This document shows, piece after piece, positions 48,359-59,205 of a DNA stretch of 64,000 nt. The first letter of the stretch is position 1. Every line of letters starts with the position of its first letter. Under the pieces are notes generated by a model, which searched no databases, was not told the DNA's origin, and saw only the letters and a list, made by a program, of their open reading frames with translations. Source of the DNA: Rhynchosporium graminicola (taxonomy: Eukaryota > Ascomycota > Leotiomycetes > Helotiales > Ploettnerulaceae); the NCBI GenBank assembly GCA_900074885.1, contig FJUW01000047.1, forward strand, positions 124,001-188,000, in the 5' to 3' direction. The translations under genes were made by a program, and so were the position numbers.

Positions 48359-50435
48359 CTAATCGAATACAATAGCGGCCTTGATGGCGGTCTTGTTCTT
48401 CATAGCCTCCAAGCACTCACCCCATTGCTCGAGCTTGTAGGTCTTGTTGACGATTCCTTCGACCTTGACCTTGCCGGAATCCAGGTAGTCAATAGCAGCG
48501 GCTGTTGGAGTTAGTGACTTGATAGTTAGCAAAGTAAGCAGAACTTACGAAACATGTAGGTCTCGGAGAAAGAGCCCAAGATGGTGATCTCATCACCGAA
48601 GATCTTGCTGGGTGGCCATGAAACACGAGCAGATGCCGAGTAGACACCGTACACGACTAACTTTCCTCCTCTGTGTTCAAGTCAGTGCTGTGCGGCACGA
48701 ATCGTTTTTATGTTACTAACCGGCGGACGTAGTTAATGGCATCTTCCAAAATCTTTGGCGATCCAGTAGCTTCGACAACGATGTCAAAGCCGTATGGGTG
48801 GTCGGCCTTGAGCTTTTCGAATTGAACCTCGGGCTCGGAACGCGAGAGCTCTATATATTCCTGTAATACGTATGAGCAGAATACCCAAAATCCCATTGAA
48901 TTAACTCACATCACCGGCACCAAGCTTCTTAGCAAGGTCCATCTTAAGACCCTGTGGGGCAGCAACTACGACTTTGCAACCACCGTTCTAACGAGATTAG
49001 CCGACATCCACAACAACAAAACCCCACTGGTATCGAGAAACGTACCTGGCGAAGCATTTGAGCCAAGACCAGTCCAGTTGGACCAGCTCCGAACATGAGG
49101 ACGGATGAGCCTAGCTTAGGAGCGATCTTGTCCAGACCGTGGGCTGCGCATGATGCAGGCTCGAGGAGAGTGGCGTCAATGTCGGAGAGGTTGTGAATTT
49201 TGAAGACCTTTCCAGCAGGGTAGGCACAGTACTCGGCGAATCCACCATCCATGGTAACACCGTGGGCCTCGAAGTGCTCGCAGAGCAAGAGTTGACCGCG
49301 TCTGCAGTAGAAGCACTCATTGCAAAGCTCAGAGTTGCTTGATTCCAATCAATATGTGGTCCATCCTGCAGGCGAAGGGTACATACTCTGCAACAACACG
49401 CTCGCCAACAGTAAAGCCCTTTACTTCACCGCCGATGGCAGCAACAACACCAACAGTTTCGTGTCCTGCAGAAGGTTAGGAACATATACCTAGCTGACTC
49501 GATTGGCATCTTTGTCATTTGCAGATCTCCGACTAACTATCCTGGTTTCACCGAACTCGCTGTCCCATCTTTCTATGCGACTCATGGTCTCAACTTGGAT
49601 CGAAAATAGCAATTGCGACTTGCAAAGTACATTCCGACCAAGAATTATGTGTATGATATTGTGAAGTCTTGCAGGGTATGACGTGAACATGTAACTCGTG
49701 GTACGTACCGGGAATGAGTGGGAACTGTAAGAGAGGTTGTTAGCCTTTGTTTAACAGGAATCGGTTAACCTCAAGTTTAATCCAAAAGGATATTGACACC
49801 AACAAGGTGCACGATCTTCCGGGCCAGCCCCAGGTTAAAAGTGGAGTGTACCGCATAGATATAAAGAGAGATGGCCTGCCTACCTTTGCGATGAATTCAC
49901 CTGCGTACATCATATGTCAGTTATGAAGTCAGGTCTGCAGAACTGCTCGCTGACGAAGCCCTTCACCATGAATATCCGAATGCCACTCTCTTGTTCATGG
50001 AGTCGTTCTTCCAAACATTCCTCGGGGCCTTCGTCAACAAGAAGGTGGTAGGAGCAGGGACGAACCTTCGTGAATGCTGATCAATACGTTAGTATTGTGT
50101 GTCTCGCGCAGTTCTTGCTATCTCAAAACGATTCTGATCTGTTTCTCTATCCATTTCACGAAAAGCCTCGGGGAGGGGAAAGCACATACTGCAAATCGGT
50201 ACCGCATACACCGCAAGCCTTCACTTTGATCAAGACATCATTTGGTCGGAGCTTTGGAAGAGGGACCTCAACAATGCCATAGTGCTCTGGCTTGGAGTAC
50301 CTATGCCGTACCAAAGGTCAGTCAACGTTCCTATTCTACCAACACCGCAACTCATATTGAGCTTCCTAGAGCTCCTCGAAGCGGGGTTAGATCAGACCTG
50401 AGAGCCTTCATGGTTTTTGGGAGTGAATCTGCCAT
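48359..50435 (-). CDS. zinc-dependent medium-chain dehydrogenase, D-arabinitol dehydrogenase-like
   Basis: Eleven minus-strand exons: 50435-50398, 50300-50190, 50076-50066, 49900-49884, 49724-49709, 49465-49387, 49337-49046, 48987-48910, 48860-48721, 48670-48549 and 48501-48359. They sum to 1047 nt (348 residues) with every phase consistent. Motifs run in MDR order: GVCGTDLHIHEGE (catalytic zinc Cys), [36 protein letters not shown] (four structural zinc Cys), [26 protein letters not shown] (Rossmann fold), [22 protein letters not shown], then KAAIVFD at the end. The NSELCxxCFYCRRG and [19 protein letters not shown] strings are typical of the fungal NADP-type D-arabinitol/polyol dehydrogenases. 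The enzyme would interconvert a polyol and a ketose in the cytosol. Substrate cannot be settled from sequence alone. Confidence 0.85.
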
Positions 50436-51981
50436 GATGTCTGATTTCAAATTTATCTGTTCTGTTGCTATTTGTGCCTTGGAGGTTGAATGAAGTATGG
50501 AAGTTGAGGAAGTGTAAGTAACTGAAAGTTCACAGGATCTAGAGTCTACACGACACGACACGAAGAAGAAGAAGAAGAAGAAGAAGAAGAAGAAGAAGAA
50601 GAAGAAGAAGAAGAAGAAGAAGAAGAAGAAGAAGGTCTTTCCTTTACCCAACAAACAACGCCAACCAAATGTGGGAGAGCTTGGACTTAGATCCTGCCCT
50701 CTCGAGCCTCTCCTCTCCTCTCCTCTGCTCTCCGCTCCGCTCCTCTCCTCTCCTCTCCCCTCATCCCCCTCTTGCCTTATCGTTCCATGAGATAGATGCC
50801 GATCACCCCGCTATTTGGCCTGTTCCTGTTGTGTTGGGCATTTGGCGGGCCCCCACTTCACGCCACGCAAAACCGAACACGAAGGAGTTCAAGGAGAGCT
50901 GTATTTTGGGAGGAGGGGGGGAAAAGGACTCAACCGAAAATGGTCTTCATTTCCTGACATGATTCAAGTGGCTTGAGATTTCTAATCTGAGAAGTGCTTT
51001 GGCGTTTTTTGATGAGCTCGAAAAGCAGCTTGGCAGCTTGCTTCGAGGCTTTCACGTGAAGGCAAAGCTACAAGGATAGAGCTATGTTGCCCGGCCCTCT
51101 CACAGCTTGGGAAATGCCATACTATTGACACTAGGGCATTTCATCTCGAAGCAAACTCGTCTTCTAAGATCGTCAATCGGGAAATAACGTCATCAGATGT
51201 ATATGCGATTAGCGAGCTCCGGCAAAATACTTTGGTACTTCGGTGAGGACATGATAGAGAACGGAAACTTGCGTAAAGTAAGATTTCAAAGTCACACGAG
51301 TAAGTACTTGGTGAGCCTATCTACAGCCTGCCCACGGGTGCTCTCGCCTTGTATTTGCCCAGCCCCAAATGGACTGGTCTGTCTGGCTACAGCTCAGAAG
51401 AAGGCGATCTCGAATACAGAGCTACTGAGCATCGTTAATCTTTTACATTCGATTCATTCGTTGGCTTTTGCCAAAATATACATAGACAGTTTACTGCGCG
51501 GGATAGTCCAGAAATTCCACGCCATATGCATATGGGAGTTTGTTCTTGATATTCTGCGGTGACTTCTCATGCAGCGGCATTCCTTTGAGCGGAAGTCTGC
51601 GCGAGCTAGCCTTGACCCTCTGAGGTAGTTCTGACGACTTGGCCTAGAATCTGCCACCGCTTGGTGCATATTATGACGGCTTTGAGGCTCCGATTCTCGC
51701 ATCACTTGAAAAATAAAGTACTAGAACATTTGTAGATGTTATGACCAGCAAGAGTGCAGAGGCGGATGGGTTGTATTTTTCACGAAGAAATGGTCCAGAA
51801 AGCTAATGGAAGAAGCTCAATATGCTATCTGACAGTTCTGAAGTGTCAACTTCCAACCTCGACCTATTCGACCCCGGCGATTTCTATCACTCGACCAAAC
51901 GCGCTACTGTTCAGCCCAACCATTGAAGAAGATTTCGTGTGTTTCTGTCGGATGCATGAGCAAGCATAACGGAAAACCAAT
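50436..51981. other. intergenic with purine-rich repeats
   Basis: Holds the (GAA)n block and a cctctcctctcc-rich tract near 50700-50760. Open frames at 51197-51562 and elsewhere have no features. Confidence 0.5.
50562..50634. repeat. (GAA)n microsatellite
   Basis: About 24 GAA units upstream of the dehydrogenase start. Confidence 0.95.
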
Positions 51982-52623
51982 CTAAGAAGCAGGAGGAGCT
52001 CCGCCACGTCCAGCACCTCGTCCGAAACCACCGCGGCTAGATATATGTTAGCTTATGTACTGAGAAATTACATTATGCTGTAGACTCACAATTGAGGAGC
52101 GAACTCTCCGGATGGGGCTCCCTCCTTGCCCTCTCCACCGGCATCACGTCTGCGGTATCCTCCCTCTCTGTCTCCGCCTCGACCTCCCTCACGGTCACCA
52201 CGGCCACCACGCCCACCGAATGGCTTGCGCTCCCGCTCACCCTCACCACCCATCATTCCACGGGGAGGAGCGTGCGATCTTTGTTGCTTAATGTGAGTAG
52301 CTGGGACAATCTCAGCGGGGAGATGTAGCCATTCACGGAGGTAGTCGAGTCCCTCAGGAGTGAGGGTGTAGTAGTAGTATTGCCATGAGAATTGGGTCTT
52401 GACGTATCCACGGGAGGTGAGGGATTGGCAAGCCTTGACGACGTAAAGATTCTTGGTGTCAATGTCGTTGTGCTTGGGAAGGTTGTAGTCCTTCTTTGCG
52501 ACAAGTACACCCTCACGGAACAAGTACTCGTGAATCTTCTTGCGGTCGGCCTTTGGGATGAGCCTGAAGCATGTCAGTAGGAGCTTCAAATCATATTGAA
52601 GCTTGCGCGAGAATAACTGACAT
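51982..52623 (-). CDS. 40S ribosomal protein eS10
   Basis: Exons 52623-52622, 52563-52090 and 52036-51982 give 176 residues. The first exon holds only AT of the start codon, the second begins with G. The protein [27 protein letters not shown], then [58 protein letters not shown] and a Gly/Arg-rich tail ([12 protein letters not shown], ending GAPPAS) is eS10. It belongs to the small ribosomal subunit. The last exon is 55 nt. Its divergent neighbour is SDE2. Confidence 0.97.
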
Positions 52624-52886
52624 CTTGGCGGTTGTCGACTTTGATGTTGTTGGCTGTGAAAGTTAGTCCTCACGCAACAATTTGAAGATTGGCGTGTGGG
52701 ATGGTTTAAGCGAGAAGTTCTGTGGCTGATGCGCTAGGATTTTTCGGATCTAGCGCCGTACAGCACCCGCCCAAAGATATGCAGATTGCCTGTGGGCCGC
52801 TCGCTCTCCAAACCTGCTCATGTCCCATGGTAATTTTGCGACGACCTCAACAATCTGAAATCCTCGATACAATATTACATCCGATC

Positions 52887-53906
52887 ATGGCGCCTTCAAC
52901 TATCAATGTTCTCTTGACCTCATTTCCCGGTCTAAACCTACCCTCAACTCTCGCACTTCCACTCCCCTCTGAAACCTCCATCTCAGAACTTCAGGAGCGC
53001 ATTCATGAACGCCTTCCAGCACATAATAATCGCTTGATCCTCACCACTATATCGAACAAGCAAATACCGAGCGCATCTTCAGAACCTATCTCTGTTCTAC
53101 TATCCGATCCTCTAAATGACTTCCTATCACTGCGACTGGCGCTGCCCATGTGTGGTGGCAAGGGAGGTTTTGGATCTCAATTACGTGCCGCAGGTGGTCG
53201 TATGTCCTCGAAGCGGAAACGTAACCAAGGCGAAGAGAATGGTTCGAGTCGGAATTTGGATGGTCGTAGACTGAGATCAGTACACGAAGCAAAGGCTCTA
53301 GCTGAATACCTAGCAATCAAGCCCGAGATGGCGAAGAAGGAGCAAGAGCAGCGGAGAAAACGATGGGAAGAAATCGTAGAACTTGCAGAGCGTAGGGAGG
53401 AGGAGATGAAGTCCGGAAATAAGGGAAAGGTTGATGGAAAGTGGGTTGAAGACAAGGAAGAAGCAAATGAGAGGACGCGAGAGGCAGTCATCGCTGCTAT
53501 GAAGTCGGGAAACTACAAAGACAACTTGGTGCAGCAATCGATGGTCACCTCTTTGAGCTCTGCCGAGTCCGATAGTGAAGATGAGGCAATGGCAGGCCCA
53601 AGCAGCAAGGATACAACGCCTCCTTCAGATACAGGAACAAAGCTAAAAGCTCAGAAATTTTTCGGCTTTGATGACGATGATGAGTTCATGAGTAGCGACG
53701 AGGAAGACGAAGAGGAAGAAGAAAAGGCTCAAAAAGCCATTTCGGAAACCATTTCGGAAGAAAATGAGGAAGTCGAAGGGGTGGAGGAAGTCGTTGAAAA
53801 GGAATCAACACCTCCGCCTGCTCCAGCGAAAGGCAAGGGCAAAGCCAAAGCAAAGGCGCCAGCGAAGGCAAAAGGAAACGGCAGGGGAAGAGTAACGAAG
53901 GCTTGA
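52887..53906 (+). CDS. sde2: SDE2-like splicing/silencing regulator with a ubiquitin-like N-terminus
   Basis: An unspliced frame of 340 codons. The ATG at 52887 is preferred to earlier in-frame sites because the ubiquitin-like fold (MAPSTINVLLTSFPGLNL) starts there. The fold ends at GGKGG (Gly90-Gly94), the site cut by ubiquitin-specific proteases in fission yeast Sde2. After it comes the basic GFGSQLRAAGGRMSSKRKRNQGEENGSSRNLDGRRLRSVHEAKALAEYLA, then a charged, helical and acidic region, and a KGKGKAKAKAP tail. In fission yeast the released C-terminal fragment joins spliceosomes to excise particular introns, affects telomere silencing and genome stability. The protein is expected in the nucleus. 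It shares a promoter region with eS10, which is about 260 bp away and divergent. Confidence 0.85.
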   Translation: MAPSTINVLLTSFPGLNLPSTLALPLPSETSISELQERIHERLPAHNNRLILTTISNKQIPSASSEPISVLLSDPLNDFLSLRLALPMCGGKGGFGSQLRAAGGRMSSKRKRNQGEENGSSRNLDGRRLRSVHEAKALAEYLAIKPEMAKKEQEQRRKRWEEIVELAERREEEMKSGNKGKVDGKWVEDKEEANERTREAVIAAMKSGNYKDNLVQQSMVTSLSSAESDSEDEAMAGPSSKDTTPPSDTGTKLKAQKFFGFDDDDEFMSSDEEDEEEEEKAQKAISETISEENEEVEGVEEVVEKESTPPPAPAKGKGKAKAKAPAKAKGNGRGRVTKA

Positions 53907-54284
53907 AGTATGTGTACAATCATGGTTTGCTTCAGCGCGGTGTTTATAGGTGGGAAACTGGGATCAGCGTGCATTTTGACTTGGCCGAGAAGTTACTCTC
54001 TATGAGAGACATGGCCTACATGGAATAAATATATGCTCTCCATGAATTCTAACACGACTTAGTACGCCTGTGAGAACTGTGACCTGCTCTACAACGTCTC
54101 ATATCGTGTCCTCTATCTCGAATTATTGCAACCACTTCTCGAATTGTTGCAACCACTTGCCCCACCTTTGACTGAATAGGAAAGTCCAACCCCTCCCAGA
54201 CCACCTCATCAATTGCCTACATACTTTTCAGCCTCTCTATGAATCTCCAGTATATGCTTTACTCTTCCCACTGTCCTCCTCGAA
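53907..54284. other. intergenic with a 21 bp tandem duplication
   Basis: At 54116-54157 the unit tctcgaattattgcaaccact is followed by a near copy (one base different). Otherwise no feature is seen. Confidence 0.6.
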
Positions 54285-56379
54285 ATGACTATGCGCTATT
54301 CCACCATTCGAGCGGCAGTGTGTCGTTTACGGCCCTGCTATATCTCCAGACCCATCCTCTCAAACCATTCTCATATTGAGCCTCGGTTTTGTAGAACAAC
54401 TTCAAGTACTACGACGAGAGTTTTGAGGAGTAGTGAGACGACGGATAGTCAGTTCCAGAGTGTGAAAATCGATAGGCAGAGGTTATGGAATGATCTGCAT
54501 GAGACTTGTGAATGGGGGAAGGGGGAGAGATGGGGAGAGTAAGTATACCATCTTCGTTCAGATATGATACTAAAGGCCCAATGATTTTGATTTATCTTTC
54601 GTTCCCGTATCACAACGACTGACAGTCTCTGCTCTTGTTTCGATAAGTGTTGTTATGTTTATAGCAGAATACTTTCAAAACCACTCTCCTAGCAATTTCC
54701 AGGTCAAGTTACTATGATCCAAGCAGAAATTATGTGGTAGAAGAGTAGTGCTCGATGGTTGTTTTGATTGTTATGAGATTCCTTGGACTTGAGTAAGTAG
54801 ACTTCACTGACCGGCATTCATAGCGGAGCAACAGATATTGGCATGAAACGCCTTACCCTTACAGATTCAGACAAGCAAGCTCGGGATTGGTTTGTGAAGA
54901 CAACAGAATCTCTTGGCTGCAAAGTCTCTATCGATGCAATGGGTGAGTCCTTACGTGTGGGAAACGGCAACAGAAAGTGCTGATTTGTACAGGAAATATC
55001 TTTGCGATTCGTCCGGGAAAGGAAGACGGACCACCTACATATGCTGGGTCACATTTAGACACTCAAGTGAGTCAAAAATCCGCTGCCTCAAGGAAAAAGA
55101 ACTTACACGTGTAGCCAACTGGTGGCCGGTACGATGGCATTCTCGGAGTCCATGCTGGAATCGAGGTACTCAAGACACTAAATGACAATAATATTTCCAC
55201 AGAGTATCCAACAGGTGTGATCAATTGGACCAACGAAGAAGGGGCCCGGTTCCCCATTTCCATGGTTGCTTCCGGAGTATGGGCAGGAGCTTACTCTCTT
55301 GAAAAAGCTTACAATCTTGTTGAAGTCGGTGGTGGTGGAGCCACGCAGAAGTCCGAGTTGGAAAGGATTGGCTATCTCGGTTCTATAGAAGCGAGTCACA
55401 AGGCAAATCCAATTGGAGCGCATTTTGAATTACACATCGAGCAAGGTCCAATTCTAGAGAAGTCGAATGGGAAGATCGGGGCTGTTGAAGGTGTCCAGGC
55501 TTATCGTTGGGTATGTCTTTTTCGTCTCGGACGTGCATCCTACATCAAGTGTGCTTTTGAACGGTTGCTTATATCTAAGAAGTCTTTGTCTTTTTGAGAG
55601 CAACTTTCTGACTTGTTTGAAAAGTTCATAATCACTGTCAAAGGGGCGGACTGTCATACGGGGACAACAGACTTCCAGAACAGATCGGATGCAATGCTCA
55701 TAGCTGCAAAATTGATCCTCCACAGTCACAACAAGGCGACCGAATTGGGCTGTCTGGCCTCAACTGGTATTCTCACTTTGAAGCCTGGATCGACAAACAC
55801 CGTTCCTGGTTTCGTCCAGTTTTCTTTGGATCTCAGATCCAGAGAGGATGCCGTTCTGCTAACACTTGAAGAAGCACTGAAAGAGGACTTCGCGCAGATC
55901 GCTGCTGGAGAGGATACCGGTGGGCTGAATACCTTGGGAACGAAGGGACGAGGGTGCAAAGTGACATGGCAACTTGATGCAGACTCACCGGCCACAAAAT
56001 TCAACGAGGACTGCATTAGATGCGTGGAGCAGAGCGCAAAGGATATGCTGGGAGCCAGTTCTTCCACTCAAGTGCAGAGGATGACTTCTGGTGCAGGCCA
56101 TGACAGGTACTAAATCCTGTTAGTAGTATGTAGTCTTTGCTAACCTTTTGCAGTGTCTACACCTCGAGACATGCTCCAACATCAATGTGAGCATATAACT
56201 GTATTTCTATTACCGATGCATACGCTCACTTGAAGGACAGGATATTTGTGCCATGTAGAGATGGGGTAAGCCACAATCCAGCAGAGTACTGCAACCTGGA
56301 GAATTGTGGCAATGGAGCGCAAGTCCTACTAGGAGCCATCTTGAGATATGATCAAATAAGAGCGGAAAAAGGAGCGTAG
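54285..56379 (+). CDS. M20-family beta-ureidopropionase-like amidohydrolase (PYD3-type)
   Basis: Seven exons: 54285-54538, 54824-54942, 54993-55066, 55115-55510, 55625-56106, 56154-56186 and 56241-56379, giving 498 residues. Phases agree at every junction. Signature segments: IGMKRLTLTDSDKQARDWF, GSHLDTQPTGGRYDGILGVHAG (metal ligands H and D), WTNEEGARFP (E-E-G metal site), ELHIEQGPILE, VKGADCHTGTTDF, GILTLKPGSTNTVPG, TSGAGHDSVYTSRHAPTSMIFVPCRDGVSHNPAEYC. This is the bacterial N-carbamoyl-amino-acid hydrolase/beta-alanine synthase pattern, matching fungal Pyd3. The protein should hydrolyse N-carbamoyl-beta-alanine or a similar ureido acid, releasing ammonia and CO2. A 45-residue basic start could be a mitochondrial leader. 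The first intron (285 nt) is the least certain. Confidence 0.8.
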
Positions 56380-56563
56380 AAGAGATAAAGTTTCAGGAGT
56401 CCCTTTCCATTCATTGTATTCGCGTAGCGTGCACACCCGATATCAAATAACCCCTCCTATGATTCGCGTCTGCATTCCATCGACTTGTATAGTACACAGC
56501 CCTTGCTCAACAACTCCAGTTTCAAACATCCAATGTTCATTGACTTGCTGGCCAAATCTTCTA

Positions 56564-57049
56564 CTAATCAAGACGAGTGGGGAAGGTTCCGTTCGCTGTG
56601 AAATGTTATAAGTCTCACATCAATATCCGGGGGCAGCCAATACTGACCTCGCTGATCATCCCATCGCTCACACCAGGCACTTGGGCACAGTGACTTGTAT
56701 GCCAGGAAGAACTGTAGAATCCGTGAGAACTAGTCCCTCATCTTATATGAGGCTCAACGTACTTGACGGCATGGTGCGAACTCCTCGCCCTTAGCTCGAA
56801 TACACTTGAAGTGATCGACATAGTTTTGCCAGCAGTGCTTTGTCTGGTTCTGGTTTGGGAAGCGGGCATCGAAGCCTAATTTGAGAGGTCAATTGCTTTC
56901 TTTCGAGCTCGGAGGGGTTCCCAAGTACCAGCTGGGTGCAGTTAGCTTTCATGTCATTTCGATCCGGGCGCAGAGGGCGAAGATCAGGGAGATTGCGGCT
57001 CACCAGTCACGAACTTGAAGGGCTTGGTCTCACGGTCTGAGTCGGACAT
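56564..57049 (-). CDS. COX12: cytochrome c oxidase subunit VIb
   Basis: Exons 57049-57004, 56875-56763, 56711-56648 and 56595-56564 give 84 residues. The sequence MSDSDRETKPFKFVTGFDARFPNQNQTKHC runs into the twin cysteine motif: CWQNYVDHFKC (CX9C) and CRQFFLAYKSLC (CX10C), then AWCERWDDQR. This spacing is the hallmark of Cox12/COX6B, a subunit of complex IV folded by the Mia40 pathway in the intermembrane space. Length and order match. Its promoter faces the B12D-like gene. Confidence 0.95.
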
Positions 57050-57277
57050 TTCTGCGATTGGGTTGCGTAGATTGAATTAGAGAGGAGAGTTGGTTGTGGC
57101 AAAGGTCAAACGCGGGAATACTGTAGCTAAGGCGAAGTGAGGTTGTCAGCCATCGCCAACTTCGATTCGGCTAGTGCACGGTTCGGGAGAGCAAGGTTCC
57201 AAACCTCGAACCACAACGGTACTGTGCCTCCTTATCCAAAGACGACACTCTCTTTTCTACAGTCTGCATTCATCACT

Positions 57278-57757
57278 ATGCATTCAACCTCGTCTCTCAA
57301 GATGTTCCGGCCGACCAGGCGGATGATGGCTGGTCAACCAGTAAGTTCCGGACTTCTAGAGCTAGCGAATTTGCGACTGACCAAGCGTGTCAACAGAGCG
57401 AGGAGCACCGTGGTACGTACCTACGAATCAACCACTTTGAAGCTGGGCAATGGATTGGATGCGTCTTCATAGGGCCAATTGGCACGTAAGGAAAAGAGGA
57501 ATACAAGCACAAACTGATTCATCGGTGTCACAGCACATACTATCACTCAACGACTCCGGACCCTGAGGAAGATTCCTCCCGAGTTGATCCCCCTTGGTAA
57601 ATAGAAGGCTCCATGGAACAGCTGAATTTGAATTTTTTTTTAACTCGTACCAGGAATCGTCGTCGGTGTCGCGGTCGGGTTCGCCGGTTATTCCATTGTT
57701 CGAAAGCTTTTCGTCGACAAACAGATGCGTCTCTCTCGTCAGAACAGAAAAGATTAG
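57278..57757 (+). CDS. small B12D/MLRQ-like mitochondrial membrane protein
   Basis: Exons 57278-57340, 57397-57412, 57534-57596 and 57654-57757. Two in-frame ATGs exist, at 57278 and 57302, so 73 or 81 residues. The basic start (MFRPTRRMMAGQP) is followed by RLRTLRKIPPELIPLGIVVGVAVGFAGYS, with one hydrophobic membrane segment after IPPELIPL, and ends IVRKLFVDKQMRLSRQNRKD. This shape is typical of B12D / NADH-ubiquinone reductase MLRQ subunit-like proteins, which sit in the inner membrane with the respiratory chain. It is divergent from COX12 with about 230 bp between starts, so both could be co-expressed. The assignment rests on architecture more than on strong identity. Confidence 0.7.
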
Positions 57758-58303
57758 AAGGCATATGACTGGAGCATGGAAAGCTTGATGGTGGTTTTAG
57801 AGGGTGGGATTGGGGATACTGAAAGGCTCTCGCAAGGAGGGCATGTACAAAGCAAATTGGGCTTTCTCTATGGTATAAATACAGAACGTTCATCCACTAA
57901 GTATCTCATAACCCGAAAGTTTTGTCTGACCTTGCTATACTGAGCAACTTGTTCTTTGGCAAAGCGAGAAACCGTTCGTCTTTTCACGTTGCCAAAGCCA
58001 TCAAATGCTTACGTGATTTTGAAGTACGACTTTGCGAAACATTATGTGATTAATTTCATTTTGGGAAGGTGCTATAAGACGTTACCAATGTACCAATTCG
58101 ATGTCATATATTTATCTGATGCCTTTGCCGAAGTGGCAATATCAGATGTGTCTTTGCCTCGCTAGAGATGACTTGATTCATCCTCAGCGGAATATACATC
58201 TCTGAACTTGCTTCCTAAACTCCAGGCCTTTTCCATTCTATCCCAACGCCTTTGACTTCATGTAATCATAAATAACCTCAAGGACTAGGACTCGATGCTC
58301 TTC
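57758..58303. other. intergenic between convergent genes
   Basis: No supported gene. Short frames only. Confidence 0.45.
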
Positions 58304-58892
58304 TCATTCTGGTTTTGGCCCAGCAACATCTAATCCCTCTAAGCCTTGCATGGGATCATAAGGAGCATCGTCGGCACCACTCTTTGCCCTATCCGCTGCC
58401 ATCTTATCCTCTTCGCTTACAGCATTCTCAGCCAGCCAGCCCTCCTTTGCATTGTCAGTGCGTGATCGAACTGTGATGAAAGTTTGAAGTTGAAAGACGA
58501 TTCCAACTCACTTGCTCCCACAAAGCAGTCTTGCTACCCAGTCCTTCATTCACATTCTTTGGTGGTTTCGCAGCAGAGACTTTGAGCACTTTGCCAAACA
58601 GCTCCGCTCCCTCCATATTGTCGATAGCATCTTTGATATCTTCTGGATCCTCAAATTCTACATAACCAAAGCCTCGGTGAAGCTCAGTAGACTTTGGCCC
58701 GTCAGGTTTCCTGTAGAAGATGAGATTGAAGGTCGATACAAAACCTGCTAGCGGAGGAAACTGAACTCACGGGAGGGAAACATCTGCAATTTCTCCGAAG
58801 GGTAAAAAGGCGGCATGGAGATTTGCCGCGTTTACCATAGGTGCCAAACCACCTACGTAGACAGTTGCCTTCCATCTTGCTTGGTCCGACAT
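58304..58892 (-). CDS. cyclophilin-E-like RRM protein
   Basis: Exons 58892-58771, 58710-58512 and 58444-58304 give 153 residues. One RRM fills the first 85 or so residues: ATVYVGGLAPMV (RNP2), AAFLPFGEIADVSLP, then RGFGYVEFEDPEDIKDAID (RNP1) and NMEGAELFGKVLKVSAAKPP. The acidic C-terminus (LAENAVSEEDKMAADRAK, APYDPMQGLEGLD) has no cyclophilin domain. The RRM is close to the one in peptidyl-prolyl isomerase CYPE, found in the spliceosome. Here it stands alone, as in other ascomycetes. Binding partner unknown. Confidence 0.85.
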
Positions 58893-59205
58893 TTTTTTTG
58901 GGTCGTTTTGCAAAGAAATGCCCCTTTGGAGTCAATCAAGCGTTCGCCCTTCCGCCCTTGCCATGTTCCCCAGATTCCAGAGTCACGTGTAAATGTTTAT
59001 GGTGGTGATCTGGCACGAACTTCCAAGTTAGGTCACTAGTACAGCTCAGATCATAACACTTGTGCATTCAGGACGTCGCATTTAATTTTCAATTGCGTGT
59101 CCTCATTCACTGCCAAGAATTTGTCTATCTTTTTCACCTTTTCTGTGCGACAACTCTGCAACAATTCATTGAGCAAGCTCTTGATTGTTTCAAAACATCA
59201 ACAGG

